DNA of 64,000 bases from Platycnemis pennipes. Lineage: Eukaryota > Arthropoda > Insecta > Odonata > Platycnemididae. The stretch's first letter is position 1, and every line of letters begins with the position of its first letter. The notes beneath the pieces are model-generated. The model was not told the origin of the DNA. It saw only the letters and a list, made by a program, of their open reading frames with translations, and searched no databases. The position numbers and the translations under genes are program-made. Of the stretch, positions 11,943-22,516 are shown piece after piece. The stretch covers positions 132,351,926 through 132,415,925 of the forward strand of contig OW121854.1 in NCBI GenBank assembly GCA_933228895.1, written 5' to 3'.

Positions 11943-13254
11943 CAAGGAAACAATTAAATAGCATCCATCCGTGAAATCAAGTGATTTCTTTTCGACTGTT
12001 GTCGTCCATGCTCCACTGGTACAAAACAGCTTACTCTAGTTGTAAGTTTTAGTTAAACATTACCTAATTCCGTTCTTATATTTCAAACTGTATTCTATTC
12101 CTTATTTGGCAAAATGCTCTCTTCTCGTCTCGATAAAAACCCCATCTTTCGAAGCGAGTGTGCCTGAGGAAACGTGGTTATACCGGAGGAACTTCTCCAG
12201 AAACTCTTTTCTTTTTCTTCAGCAGTTAGTGTGTCTGTTATCTGATCGCTCCTTTCAACGCACTGCTTGCCGCGCTGATCATTGCCTCTTTTGTGGAAAT
12301 TCACGATATTCTTGCTTTCATCGTGACGTTGCCTTCCTTGCTCTACAACGCGAAAAATGCATAACTTTTTCATCCCATATCCATTCCATACAAGGATTTA
12401 AATTTCGAAGATAAAAAAATAAAAATTTATTGCAACTTATTAAATATTTTAACGCGTAGTGTGGAGAACACTGATTCTGGTCCCGTCTAAAGAGCGGACA
12501 ATCCCAGATTGTGGGGAGGGTTGACTTGTGTGACCAAGAGTCCAACTCCTCAAATGCAGTCCCCCCCCCCCGTTTCCGATGGATCTCCTGCACTTGAAGA
12601 GGTAAGTATTCGCCGCCGAGAGAGAGAGAGAGGATGTCGGACCTCGAAACGGAGTCCCTTCCCGGCGACGAACCAGAATTAGAATCGGGGCTGCTATCTC
12701 AGTGGCCCCATCTGGCCGTCGCGCCCTGGAAACTCGGCCCGTTTCGATCGTCACAGCAAACAATTGCTTTCCCTCTGCGCGGCGCACCCTCCACCATTTG
12801 TGTCGTCAGCAGTCGGCGGCTATTTCCACGGGTACTCAAACTGTTGTTCATGGTCCACTTCCTAGCCTTATCTAACTAGGTTTCGAAGAGTAGAAAGTAC
12901 TAAACAGATAGTTTCAGCAGTTACTTTGTGGAACACAATCGTCTTAAAAAGAGCAACATCAGTGCCCCGAGTGTCATCAAGAAGGTTGCGGCGAAATCTT
13001 ACTCTGGGTGTGGGATCTATTCTACTGAAGATTTTCATTTCAAGTGGGAAGAAACTTTTGCAAAGGTCAGGTGTTAGTGCTACAAACATTTTAAACGCCC
13101 GATTATAGAAAGAGTCAACGCGAAATTAACGTTTACGTGTAACACTTGGTTAAGGTACGGACAATGTTGTGTAAGGTTTCGTCTAATTTGAATTTGAGTG
13201 AAATTAACGCAGGGGCGTTGTGTGGTAGCCGCCCCATATGTTTCAGCGCCGTTC
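11943..13254. other. No recognisable gene
   Basis: Several 60-110 codon open frames overlap on both strands (12.1-12.9 kb) and none resembles a known family. The 12.45-12.85 kb part is GC-richer, with a poly-C run (12560-12571) and a short (GA)n run (12620-12632), and may be a piece of a SINE-like repeat. I cannot support a gene here. Confidence 0.4.
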
Positions 13255-13258
13255 TTAA

Positions 13259-15315
13259 CTCTTTCAGACCCGATTTTTTTTAAACGATAAAAAATTTTTT
13301 TTCAGTTTATACCTATTCTATATAAATTAAATAATGATTGTATGTAGTTTAAATACCCATAGCACTTATATTTGTTTAAATAATTTTATGTCCACGGTAA
13401 TGGACATTGGGACTGTAAGGTTACTTTTGAAATTTAGTGCCTCAACACACAACTAGATGGCAGAACCCATGGCCATCAGGAAGCATATAGGTTAGCTAGC
13501 TGTCTATGCTTCTTATGCCCGAAACACCAGAGAACCAGACATATAAATTTAAAGCTAGGAATCGTACCCATTACCTTAATTGCTCAAGTGTGTTTTTCAC
13601 CAAAACAATCTGCAATTGAAATGAATCACATATTTTCGGTTTGAGTTGCCATCCTTTGTGACATAAAATGTAACATATTTGCTAAATACCAGATTATACC
13701 AAGGGTGGGTTCGGAGGGAGGTCCCATTCCTATCCTTATACCTTTCCTCGCGGTCTGAAGCGCCTATTAGTGTGGAAACAGACTTGGGAACACCTAAGGG
13801 TAGGTAACTTGTTCGTAATTTAACAAATACATACTTTTTCATTAGTAATTTAGAAACCTTTATCATAATACATAAAATAAATATGGGTAGCTATTGCAGT
13901 TTTTTTAAATACAAAAGCCTACGTTTTCATTGTTCAGCAAAAAATGTTACGTACATAAAAAAACACACACATGCCTAATGCTTTGTCACAGTACAGTCTT
14001 TCTCTGGGGATGTTTAATGAACCCACGATAATATGTATTCCAATGAGTTTTCAATTTCAATTTTATCTGTTGGCTTGAAATTTCAATATCCTTTTATTTG
14101 TCTTTACTGCCATGTTTTCATATTGATCTTCACCAATGCAGTGGGGAAAATAATTCAAACGAACCAACATCAAATTCGTCTTTGTCTCCTTTTTCTATGG
14201 TACTCTGAAATCAAATCGCGTGGTTTTATTTCTGCCTTTTCCACCTTAGGCTGACTTAGTCGGTAATAACTACAAAATTCAGCACTTCCTCGTTTTCCGG
14301 TTGCTCACTTATAAGAGCTGGATTTTCGATCTCACCTTCACATTGATCAGAACTTCACCATTCGTTTATGCAGTTTTTCCATAGTTGGTTGTAGCATTTA
14401 CTGACATTCACACTGTATCCTAGATAAATATGTATTTCTTCGAGATTGGATTATAGAATACCTAGCCTTTGTGGGATGTGCATCTGCATCTGGGTCATCT
14501 GCATCGCTGCCATCACTATCTAAACCTTCGATTTCAGAGTCATTTGGATCCTCAAAGTATCCAATAATTGTTCTGATGTGCTCAGCATCATTGCAATTAA
14601 ATGCATCTAAACATTACACAAAACGTTATAGTACTGGAATCACTACCTATATTATAAAATCACATGCAATGTAAATTAATGAAAAAAGCGAAATAAAACT
14701 AATGGCGATGCCTAAAAATGTATAACCCCAGAGAATATAGAAACAAAACACAAATAAAAATAAATAATTAGTCGAAATAGTGTTAAATTATCTTAGAAAA
14801 CTCTTCGAAAACAAACTCTTAGAAAATAAAGGATATGAAATGTTTACAGCACTGCACTGGTAGCATTTACCTACGTATGTATTATCAATAAAGAAAAGAG
14901 ATAAACAGAAGTGACCATTCCTCGTGGTCCCAATGTCCATTATAATGGACATTCATTTGAAGATTAAAATAGCAAAAAGTAAAAATCAATGGTTAAATTT
15001 AAGACTCGTACTACAATTAATAAACAATGAGGAAGGTTTAAAAAAATCCTGCAAGCATCACGAGCCTGTAGTATTAAGAAAATAAAATATATAATATCAC
15101 ATATCTTTAGCAGTTGATGCGGTGGATACCATTTCTGAAACGAGCACCCTTCGTAACCAAACCGCTCTATCGACACATGGCTCCACACACACGCAGTAGT
15201 CGAAAAAGGATCACTGAATGACGGAAGCTCATGAAAAACGCGAGAAGACATCGAGTACAATGTAGCAATAAATTGAAACCTGTGTCCATTGCAAAGGACA
15301 CCAGGTCTGAAAGGG
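13259..15315 (-). mobile_element. piggyBac-like element, decayed
   Basis: The left end is TTAA (13255-13258) followed by CTCTTTCAGACCCG. The right end reads, in reverse complement, CCCTTTCAGACCTGG, ending at 15315 (its TTAA has become CTCA). Subterminal inverted repeats sharing TAATGGACATTGGGAC lie at about 13390-13414 and 14925-14948. TTAA targets, CCYTTT-type ends and asymmetric subterminal repeats fit piggyBac. An acidic piggyBac-type N-terminal segment is on the minus strand (see 14100-14620). The rest of the transposase is unrecognisable. Confidence 0.65.
14100..14620 (-). pseudogene. piggyBac-type transposase, N-terminal remnant
   Basis: Minus-strand translation gives DAFNCNDAEHIRTIIGYF, then an acidic run (EDPNDSEIEGLDSDGSDADD), then after stops YRLSQPKVEKAEIKPRDLIS and GSFELFSPLHW. 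The acidic leader, then a Trp/Arg-containing linker, then an F-E-L-F motif is the order seen at the start of PGBD-type transposases. The catalytic DDD domain is not visible in 13.3-14.1 kb. Frames are interrupted. The call depends partly on the TIR and TTAA evidence of the surrounding element. Confidence 0.5.
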
Positions 15316-15346
15316 CTCAGTGTTCCGTGAATATTTTCCGTGCATT

Positions 15347-15810
15347 CTCGCATCAATCTCTTGCAAGGTGATCGAGCACATAGTAGTCAGTTCGTTCATG
15401 GGGAATTTCGATAGTCAGGGATCACTCATAAACAGCCAACGTGGGCTCCGGAAAGGTAGATCTTGCGAGACGCATTTAGCTCTGTTCGTACACGATATAT
15501 TTAGATACAAGGCGGCTTGCAGGGTGTTATGCTGATGTAAAGGTAGACGTTCCTTATGGTTTCAACGCTTCCGATTTTCTTGTTACCATAATAATAATAA
15601 TGCTATAGGATATTTTAGTCTACGGTGAAAACAGTACTGGAGTTGATGCGATATGTTTATAATTTAAAAAGGCACTCGATAAAGTTACTCATAATCAATT
15701 AATCTAGTAGTTAGATAGTTTAGGTATAACGAAAGACGTTGTATGTTGGATAAAAGATTGCTTAAGTGGGCGAGAGCAGAGGGAGTTCACCACGTCGGAC
15801 TCATGATAAC
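15347..15810 (+). pseudogene. LINE RT fragments (family B/C), scrambled
   Basis: On the + strand, ISCKVIEHIVVSSFMGNFDS and LRKGRSCETHLALFVHDIF (15347-15520) match the RT segment found at 42.3 kb. A short LINE tail-like GGCTTGCAGGGTGTTATG follows, then a later RT piece, DAICL-FKKALDKVTH (about 15640-15690), continuing to SGREQREFTTSDS. Stops and rearrangements show it is dead. It may be more than one copy joined together. Confidence 0.65.
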
Positions 15811-15867
15811 ATCTCTAACATTGCTACCAACATATTACCCACTGTGTAACCCACTACATTTTAATTT

Positions 15868-16095
15868 TACAAATAGCTCGCTATGAGACACCTTACGAAA
15901 ATCTTTCTTAAAATCGAGAGATTAGCATCCACTGGAATATTATTTTCGCCAGAAAATAAAATATCGTGGGAAAAGAGTTCTAGTTGAGTTTCACAAGATC
16001 TGCTGTTCCGGAAGCCATGCTGAACACGGTTCAGTGCTTTCTTTTTCAAATTTACTTTTAAATTTGAGACGGGAATCTGGGTTGTAGCGGCAAAA
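15868..16095 (-). pseudogene. LINE family A RT fragment
   Basis: The minus strand reads NRVQHGFRNSRSCETQLELF, SHDILFSGENNIPVDA and an FVRCLIASYL end, matching the LINE A copy at 42.2-42.3 kb. Only the RT palm entry region survives. Confidence 0.75.
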
Positions 16096-16384
16096 CCCTT
16101 GAATATTCGCAAGTTGAATAAGCAAAGGCGATCAGGATCAAGGGGCCGCGATTTCGGGGGAGGGGACAAGGGAAGTTGGTGTGGGCGGTACCCTCGGAGC
16201 GTAGAAGGAGTCCCCGTCTCCGGGAGACATAGCGCACTCCAAACCAGAGGAGGACGAGGTTTTCAGCGGACGGTGGCTCACCCTTTCGGCTCCAGCCTGG
16301 CACTTGACTTATTTTGGGCATAAGTAGTGAGACCAGGCATTAGAACCTCAACTCTCCCAGTCAACGAGAGGAGGTCTACTTGGA
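16096..16384. other. GC-rich spacer of unknown nature
   Basis: This GC-rich block (about 16135-16370) between two opposed LINE fragments contains open frames on both strands. None is recognisable. It could be part of a SINE or another insert. Confidence 0.3.
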
Positions 16385-16790
16385 CGAATGGCTCAATAGG
16401 TACTTAGGTGTAACAATCACTAAAGATTTATCGTGGGGAAGACACATCCGGGAAAATATGCGGCCGAGCCAAGATGAAGCTAGGATTTATGAAAAGAGTA
16501 CTCGGGAAATGTGATGAGAAGAGCGATTTCACTTTTAACATGTTAGGCCCCACCTCGAGAATTGCGTGCAGTGTATGGGATCCGAATGAATTAGGTTTGA
16601 TCAGAGAACTAGACAGTGTGCAGCTAAGCTTGTTAAAAGATGTTACGTTAGGTTTAGTAGTGTAACAGAATTAAAAGAAGAATTAGGTTGGGAATCATTA
16701 TCAGGTTTTAGGTTGAAATACAGATGAAATCTATTGCAGAAATTTAAAACGGATAGCTTTACTGAAGATGTTAGATATATGTATTAAAAA
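16385..16790 (+). pseudogene. LINE family B, 3' RT fragment
   Basis: The + strand contains RYLGVTITKDLSWGRHIRE, KLGFMKRVLGKCDEKS and, after frameshifts, the ELGWES / LRDV-like C-terminal region. It matches LINE B copies at 26.2-27.1 and 55.9-56.5 kb and ends near 16790. Frameshifts are frequent. Confidence 0.7.
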
Positions 16791-17559
16791 CACCTTGTGG
16801 GGTTTCGCGTAGATGAAGTAAACATCAGGGGATGAACAGTGTGCTATGGAAGTGTTCTCCCTTTTCCGACAGGCTAGTAGGACAGTTTGCTTACACAGAT
16901 GACGTGCAATTTTCAGAATCTTCCCGACAGAGGACACTGAAGGATATGCCAGTCGCTCGGTGTAATACGCGTTCACTTCTAAGAAGGATAGATAGCATCC
17001 AGACCACGCTTGTATTTTTATAAACGACCCAGTGGCGTCAAGTCGTTTTTTATGAGTACCTTAGATAATTAAGCGATAGTTTTTTTAACCTGGCCTTTTA
17101 AATTAGCAGCGGAATGCTGATACCAAACCGTTTTCACCTTATTCTGAGTGCAAAATCTGATGCCACTTGATGGGTTATCGATGCCACTCACCTCATTCGT
17201 TGGTTCATTCATTTGAATGCATAAATTTGAAACTGATCACTGCTTTGTCGGATAAAATTATTCAGAGAAGCCAATGAGAGGGCGATAGGGTTGTTATTCC
17301 ATCATAATTTCCTACAAAAATGGCGTGTAGACATTGAACGGTTTTTCGTGCGAATGTGAATTATGAAGTGAATCCACGCGGTGACTTTCGATAGTTGTCT
17401 ATGATCGACTGCTGTGATCGACTTTGCCGATGGACGCGTTTGATCCAACGGTATGAAATCAATTCGATGCGAGATAAGCCTCAGTGGCATCGGAGGAAAG
17501 AGGCCATTTCAAGCCCCCCGCCAGCCAGCTGGGCTAAGCAAGGGACCGTTGCCTCCTTC
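16791..17559. other. No recognisable gene
   Basis: No transposon terminus, RNA or domain-bearing frame was recognised. Confidence 0.4.
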
Positions 17560-17760
17560 ACCCCTCACTGACCCCCGGCCGCTATAAGAGAGATATCAGA
17601 GGTCAAAGGTCGCTTCCCTCCCTGAGCCAATCGCCTGGGGATATTCCTCGCGCTGTTACTTCCGCCAATCGCGTGCGCCCGCAATAATGGCAGGGCTATG
17701 GACTGGCCTCTCGGGTCGCGATTCGAACGAGGGTGAGGCGGTTATGTCGTGCAGTGCAGG
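17560..17760 (+). promoter_or_regulatory. GC/CpG-rich promoter-like stretch
   Basis: Local GC content and CpG density are well above the surroundings. A TATA-like CTATAAGAG (17582-17590), a DR1-type nuclear-receptor half-site pair AGGTCAAAGGTC (17600-17611) and two CCAAT motifs (about 17635 and 17676) occur in ~100 bp. No downstream coding exon can be seen, because a 4.26 kb element starts at 17761. It could be host promoter DNA into which that element landed, but this is inference. Confidence 0.35.
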
Positions 17761-17849
17761 CACGGGGGGTCAACTGAGGGTGAGGGGGGTTGGACAGGAG
17801 GGTGCGGTGGGGTAGTAGTTGGTTCCGGCAGTTGCTAGAGGCGCTAACA

Positions 17850-18055
17850 TCGGTGACGTCACGGATCCAGCCAATCAGGGCAGCGGATGAGATAAACAGA
17901 CCGGTGCCGGCCTAGTGCCGGTAGAAGAAAGGAAGATTTCAAGATCAAGATGTCCGCTGAGGAGAGGAAGGTTGGTGCAACGTATTTCGGAAGAGAACAG
18001 TCTCTGGACTTTTTGACGGAATTCTGTTCATTCTGATGGAATAACTTTCGGTAAG
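17850..18055 (+). promoter_or_regulatory. CRE/CCAAT promoter-like module and possible 5' exon at left end of the 17.76 kb element
   Basis: TGACGTCA (17854-17861) and CCAAT (17871-17875) are followed ~75 bp later by an ATG-initiated 28-codon frame (17950-18036, MSAEERKVGATYFG start) and a strong splice-donor match (CGGTAAGTAATC, 18048-18059). The order resembles a promoter, short first exon and donor. The short protein is unrecognised. No acceptor can be assigned with confidence. Confidence 0.35.
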
Positions 18056-20779
18056 TAATCATAATGTCTTTCTCACGAGATGACGATATGTATTCAATAT
18101 ATTAACAGAGTGTTATTTCGACTGCTACTTGAAATAACCGTTACGACATGTTTCGTATAAATTGGTAAACGTATTATTATTGTATTATTTAACCAGTCTA
18201 TGTCGGACATTATGTATCCAGACAATTTGTTTGTTTAAGCCAGTTTTAGTTATCTATTTGATAATGTAATTTATCTTTCATGGTTAATATATTGAATTAA
18301 TGATATTTGTGATACCTCGGTCTCATTTATCACCAATGTTTTATTCTTCACGTTAATCTCTGTGCTGTTGATGGCTTATGTACTGTGCCATTAGATGTTC
18401 AAATTTTACGATTAAGTGGTTAGGTGTGGACTTTAATTAAAGGAATGGTACCAACATTAATATGCCTTGTTATGTTCTTATTTTCATGAAGTGGTAGTAA
18501 ATTTAGCTGGTTGGAAAGTGGCAGATATAGCTTATGTGATAATGAGGAGAATATTCGGATTAGAGGGTCAACTGGAAGTCAATAATACATCAGGTAAGCT
18601 ATTCAAAGTTATTTATTCTATCAATTTTCTACGCTGCTAGCTCAAAATGTATCTCGAATATCAGTAAAATTTGGTTGTTGCTTTATGTCAAAGAAAATGC
18701 CTTTGCCCGCTTTAGATTTTCCTATATTTAATTTGAATTTGTCCCAAGTGACAGATTGTTCTTCATAAAAATCCTTTTATTAGAATTTATTTATATATTT
18801 TGAAATGGAGACAGTTTATGCAGCAATGTTGTGTACTATGGATCTCATGACATTCTTTTTGCATGTTTTTAAAATCGTAACAACTGCTTATCTAAACTTA
18901 AAATCTGCACAGTCGAAAAGACTTCGTCAATGTGTTCCTTACTTAAGTGGTATCAGTCAGAAGTGTATGGAAACCTAATAAGTGTGGGATATGAAGTGCT
19001 ACTTTGTAATTTTGGCACATTTCTCATCTTAATTGTTTTTGTTCATTATTTCCTTGCTTTTCTGTGAAATACACCTGTCGAACGTGACAATATCAAATTT
19101 CGAGCCCTTGTGTTTCATGACCTCCATATTTCTAAGAATTGTTTTTCTTTATTTCAGTGTTCACAGTGAAAAGATAAATAATACCTCCACCAGATTTGAT
19201 GGAATTGTCAATTAATTAATGTGTCCACGACACACTGTATGAAGAAAAGGTACGCATAGTGTTGATTTCACTGTTATCGATGGCATTATGGCACAAAAGT
19301 TCCTCCTTTTTATGCTGACAGTAGCTCTTTTATTTTTTGAAGGTGATCATCAGTGGACTGGAAACGACAGAATCTTGGAAAACATCAGCACCAGGAAGAT
19401 CTTAGTTTGAGCAAGAGGTAGAGTAGCAGTGAAATTACTATTACTAAAATATCAAGTGCTTCTGTCAACCCGAGGTGGAACGAAAAACTGTGATTAAAGC
19501 TGATTATATTTTTAACTGTCCCTTGATGAATGGTGTGGAAAAAAATGGAATTGGTAGATGTAATGAAGATAAGTAAGAGCCAATTGTGAATTTTTCTTGA
19601 GTGATTTTCAAATGAGACACAATACATGTGAACCTTTAACTTTTCTGAGACCAATGAATCTTGAGCCTAGAGAGAATTGTCAGTACAGCTTTGTAATAAT
19701 TTAACAAAAATGATTTTGGCATTTTAATTAAGTTTAGTAGATTTTTGATAGAAAATTCTAAACTGCACTCAATTTCCAATTGCCACTGAGGTCAGTATGA
19801 GAATTTTGTACTAATCATCATCAAATCAAATTTGCTCTTCTCTACCTTTGGCTCCATCTACCAATTGCTTGGGTAGCAGAGAGCAAATTAGAGATAGTAG
19901 TTGATTATGACATTCAGTGAATTACCATAAGAAGTAGGAAGGAGAACTGCAAACATTCTGCTCTTGCATAATCATGTTACAAATTTAGGGAAATGTGTGC
20001 ATTTTTATAATTTGTCTCCAGCCAACTTTTGTGTTGGTATTAACATGGGACTTAAATTTTTGTTTCTTATTCTTGTGAATTAGATTAGCTATCACATGTC
20101 TCTGATTCAGCAAGATTGTTGTCAAAACTTCATCTATAAAGAGTGCATTTTGGTGTTGGTGGAAGGTTTTGTGCTTATCACTAAAAATATTACTCTGCAT
20201 TTTTTTGTACGATAGTACCTGAGCATTATTAATTCTAATATTTTCTGTATACAGTAGAGATATTTTACAGCAGGTTTTGTATCATAATTTTTTGATTTTC
20301 ATTTGAAACTTAAGCTGATTGTAGCTTGCTTGCTAACTTGTATTTCTAGAAGAGCTCATTATGGAATTCTTAGTTCTATGGAATTTTTCCCTGCCATGTT
20401 TTAGGCTCGTGGTAGCGTGGGAATTTCCTTTTCACTTCTATTGTGAATGACACTTGCTGTGTTTGTAGATACGTCACTTTAAAAACTTTGCTTTTTAGAA
20501 TGTGAATTTACATGTTGCTGAAAGGCTTTATCACACAATGATATTACTCTCCATTCTTAGCATGATAATTCTTGAGCATTCTGGATTCTACAGTTTCCTG
20601 CAGATTATAAACTAGTAATTCTATGATAGATGAGTTCTTCATGAAGTAAAGTAAATGAGTTAACAACAATTCGGTAATTTATAATGACATCTATACAATA
20701 CACCTTGGAAAACATGACTATTATCTGCGAAAAATTTTTGAATTCATATCGCTCAGGAACTCATCATCATCAGAAAACA

Positions 20780-21250
20780 ATCTTAACTTTGGTTATTCAC
20801 AGACCTCCACTCGACTAGAACGCGATTAAGTTGCCCCATCTTTTTAGAGTTTCCCAGCAACTTCTCTTTTCTCCCATTTTTCTTAGGACTTCTTCATTAA
20901 TTACCCAGTCAATCTATTTAATCTTCATTCTGCGGTAGCTGCACATTTCAAATGCTTTTAGCCTTGACTCCTCTGCTGCTGTATTCGTCCATGCTTCGCT
21001 GCCATACAGTACAATGATCCAGACGTATGTTCTGATGAAATGTTTCCTCACTTCCACGCTTGCATTTGCAGCCACAAGCAGAATCTTCTTTTGGTGAAAT
21101 TTCCTTTTCGCCTCGGCAATTCTACTGATAATTTTTCTTTTACTGCGTCCATTGCTGGTTACTCGGCTACCCAGGCAACAGAACTCTTCCACCTCCTAAT
21201 TTTTTTTCCTAGTTTCTTTTCACGTACTGCATACCAATACCTTAATTTTC
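20780..21250 (-). pseudogene. RTE-type LINE, C-terminal RT fragment
   Basis: The minus strand reads EEFCCLGSRVTSNGRSKRKI, RIAEAKRKFHQKK, VRKHFIRTYVWIIVLYGSEA and W-x(9)-ESRLKAFEM, followed after a stop by INEEVLRKMGEKRSCWETLK and GNLIAF. This is the typical endonuclease-RT tail of RTE/BovB-like elements (ALYGAETW motif here VLYGSEAW, then EAFEMW-RR). Stops are present. The catalytic YxDD lies upstream and is missing. It sits inside the 17761-22019 element. Confidence 0.85.
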
Positions 21251-21884
21251 TCGTCAGGTTAGAACATATTACTAGTACCAAAAAATCACCTTGATTTTCC
21301 CTGGTGAACTATTCTTTTCATTGGTAAACTATCCAGCACTGAAAGACTTGGTGAATATTCTTATTATATGGCGTTTAATGTTTACATTTCCTAGGCTGAT
21401 ACCAGTGATCTTTGGTTTTGCACTGTAACACATTGTCTTTATTACATAATTATTAATAATTTCTTAATTAATTAATTATAAATAATTTCTATTGGTCGCA
21501 TACCATTTCCTTGACATGGTATGAACTTATATGCAATAATCTGGCATGAAAATGTTTGCAGACTCAATTTTTAGTCATAGTGTTTTTTCTTCATTTTTTA
21601 ATACCAATCAGTAACATATTTTGTATCGTATCGTTTGAAATGTATATAATGTAAAGCTATGAGTAAATGATTTAAATAAAATTCGTGAACTTATTACTTG
21701 TATTTATTTATCCCTCAGTCATTAATTTTCACCGTTACAGTTCACCGAATCGACCTCGTTGCATCTACTGGTCAAGGTAATTCACCAATGGTAATATTTC
21801 ATTGATAATTAATGAAAGAAAATGTAATTTTAATAAAGCAAATAAAATCGTGCGCTACTGTAAAAAAAGAAAATCTTTTCGTTT

Positions 21885-22019
21885 TCTGATTGGCTCTCAT
21901 TCCATTACGTCACGCATGACGACAGCGACTGCACTGCCATCTACGAAATGCCGGCCCAAACTAACGCCCCGCACCTCCCCTCTTGTCCACCCCCCCTCGC
22001 CATCAGTTGACCCCCCGTG
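21885..22019 (-). promoter_or_regulatory. CRE/CCAAT module at right end of the 17.76 kb element
   Basis: In reverse complement, the CACGGGGGGTCAACTGA terminus is followed by TGACGTAA (near 21905-21912) and CCAAT (21889-21893), mirroring the left end. Spacing and order are conserved although the sequence has diverged. Confidence 0.5.
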
Positions 22020-22258
22020 GTGCAGGATCGCCTTTTGAATGTGAAGACAGAAGAGCGATGTTACTGTTTCATCTGCACCTTGCACAATGCCCTGCAATCC
22101 ACCACAAAGGGCAGGATCACAACAAACATAAATTACAGATCGTTTATACCAAGGATTAGCAATAAATTTCCTGTCTAAATTTCAAAATTTAAAAAAGGTA
22201 AAATACCAAAGCAAGCATGCAACAACATGCTTTTTGTGCGGGTTAGCTTAAAGTCCTT

Positions 22259-22494
22259 GGAACGTTGGTTTTCGCAGCGGAATCCATCGTCGTCAGAGGC
22301 TTTCATTGCAGGACGCATCATCATTGCAGGACGCATCATCATTGCAGGACGCATCATCATTGCAGGACGCATCATCATTGCAGGACGCATCATCATTGCA
22401 GGACGCATCAGATGATGCGTCCTGCAATGGCCGCGAAAGCTCGCTCGCTGGCAAGGCGTTACACGCAGCTGCACCCGAAAGCCTCTGACGACGA
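22259..22494. mobile_element. 236 bp hairpin/tandem-repeat insert with 15 bp target duplication, PLE-like
   Basis: Both sides carry TAGCTTAAAGTCCTT (22244-22258 and 22495-22509), and the uninterrupted LINE A UTR at 41.14 kb has this site once. The insert ends are inverted copies of CGTCGTCAGAGGCTTTC (22288-22304 region and 22478-22494). Read on the minus strand, a CTGACGA box is followed by a GCGAAAAC box, an order resembling the hammerhead-type core of Penelope-like terminal repeats. The 15 bp TSD is also in the PLE range. Assignment to PLE is tentative. Confidence 0.6.
22304..22410. repeat. 18 bp tandem repeat, ~6 copies, with inverted half unit
   Basis: The unit CATTGCAGGACGCATCAT repeats six times (the last truncated) with essentially no variation. 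It is followed at 22411-22430 by an inverted copy, GATGATGCGTCCTGCAATGG, so the whole block can fold back. Both strands stay open across it, which creates spurious ORFs. Confidence 0.95.
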
Positions 22495-22516
22495 TAGCTT
22501 AAAGTCCTTATACCAG

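Larger units (their letters stand above)
17761..22019. mobile_element. 4.26 kb TIR element with 7 bp TSD and promoter-like termini
   Basis: The ends are CACGGGGGGTCAACTGA (left) and its inverse (right). The flanks are identical 7-mers GTGCAGG (17754-17760 and 22020-22026). Imperfect inverted similarity continues for ~120 bp and includes a CRE-like TGACGT(C)A and a CCAAT box in each end, oriented inward. Superfamily is unclear: TSDs of 7-8 bp suit P, hAT or similar, and CAC/GTG ends are seen in several groups. The interior is AT-rich with no recognisable transposase; it contains an RTE fragment (20.8-21.25 kb) and splice-donor-like GTAAGT at 18050-18055. Confidence 0.65.
22190..22516 (-). pseudogene. 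LINE family A 3' UTR, distal part (interrupted)
   Basis: Text around 22190-22258 and 22495-22516 (GTTAGCTTAAAGTCCTT, then ATACC) matches the LINE A 3' UTR at 41.10-41.16 kb. The UTR resumes at 24390. Two insertions break it: a 236 bp hairpin insert (22259-22494) and a TIR element (22517-24389). Confidence 0.7.

Noticed and set aside
12095..12880. Cluster of 80-110 codon frames on both strands
   Set aside because: They overlap each other in opposite directions, lack recognisable motifs, and GC-richer DNA easily yields long frames.
13259..15315. Intact piggyBac transposase in the 130-codon frame at 14964-15356 (-)
   Set aside because: That frame has no transposase motif and crosses the right terminus of the element.
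22304..22430. CRISPR-like array
   Set aside because: The repeats are contiguous without spacers, and the context is eukaryotic transposon DNA. It is a simple tandem repeat.
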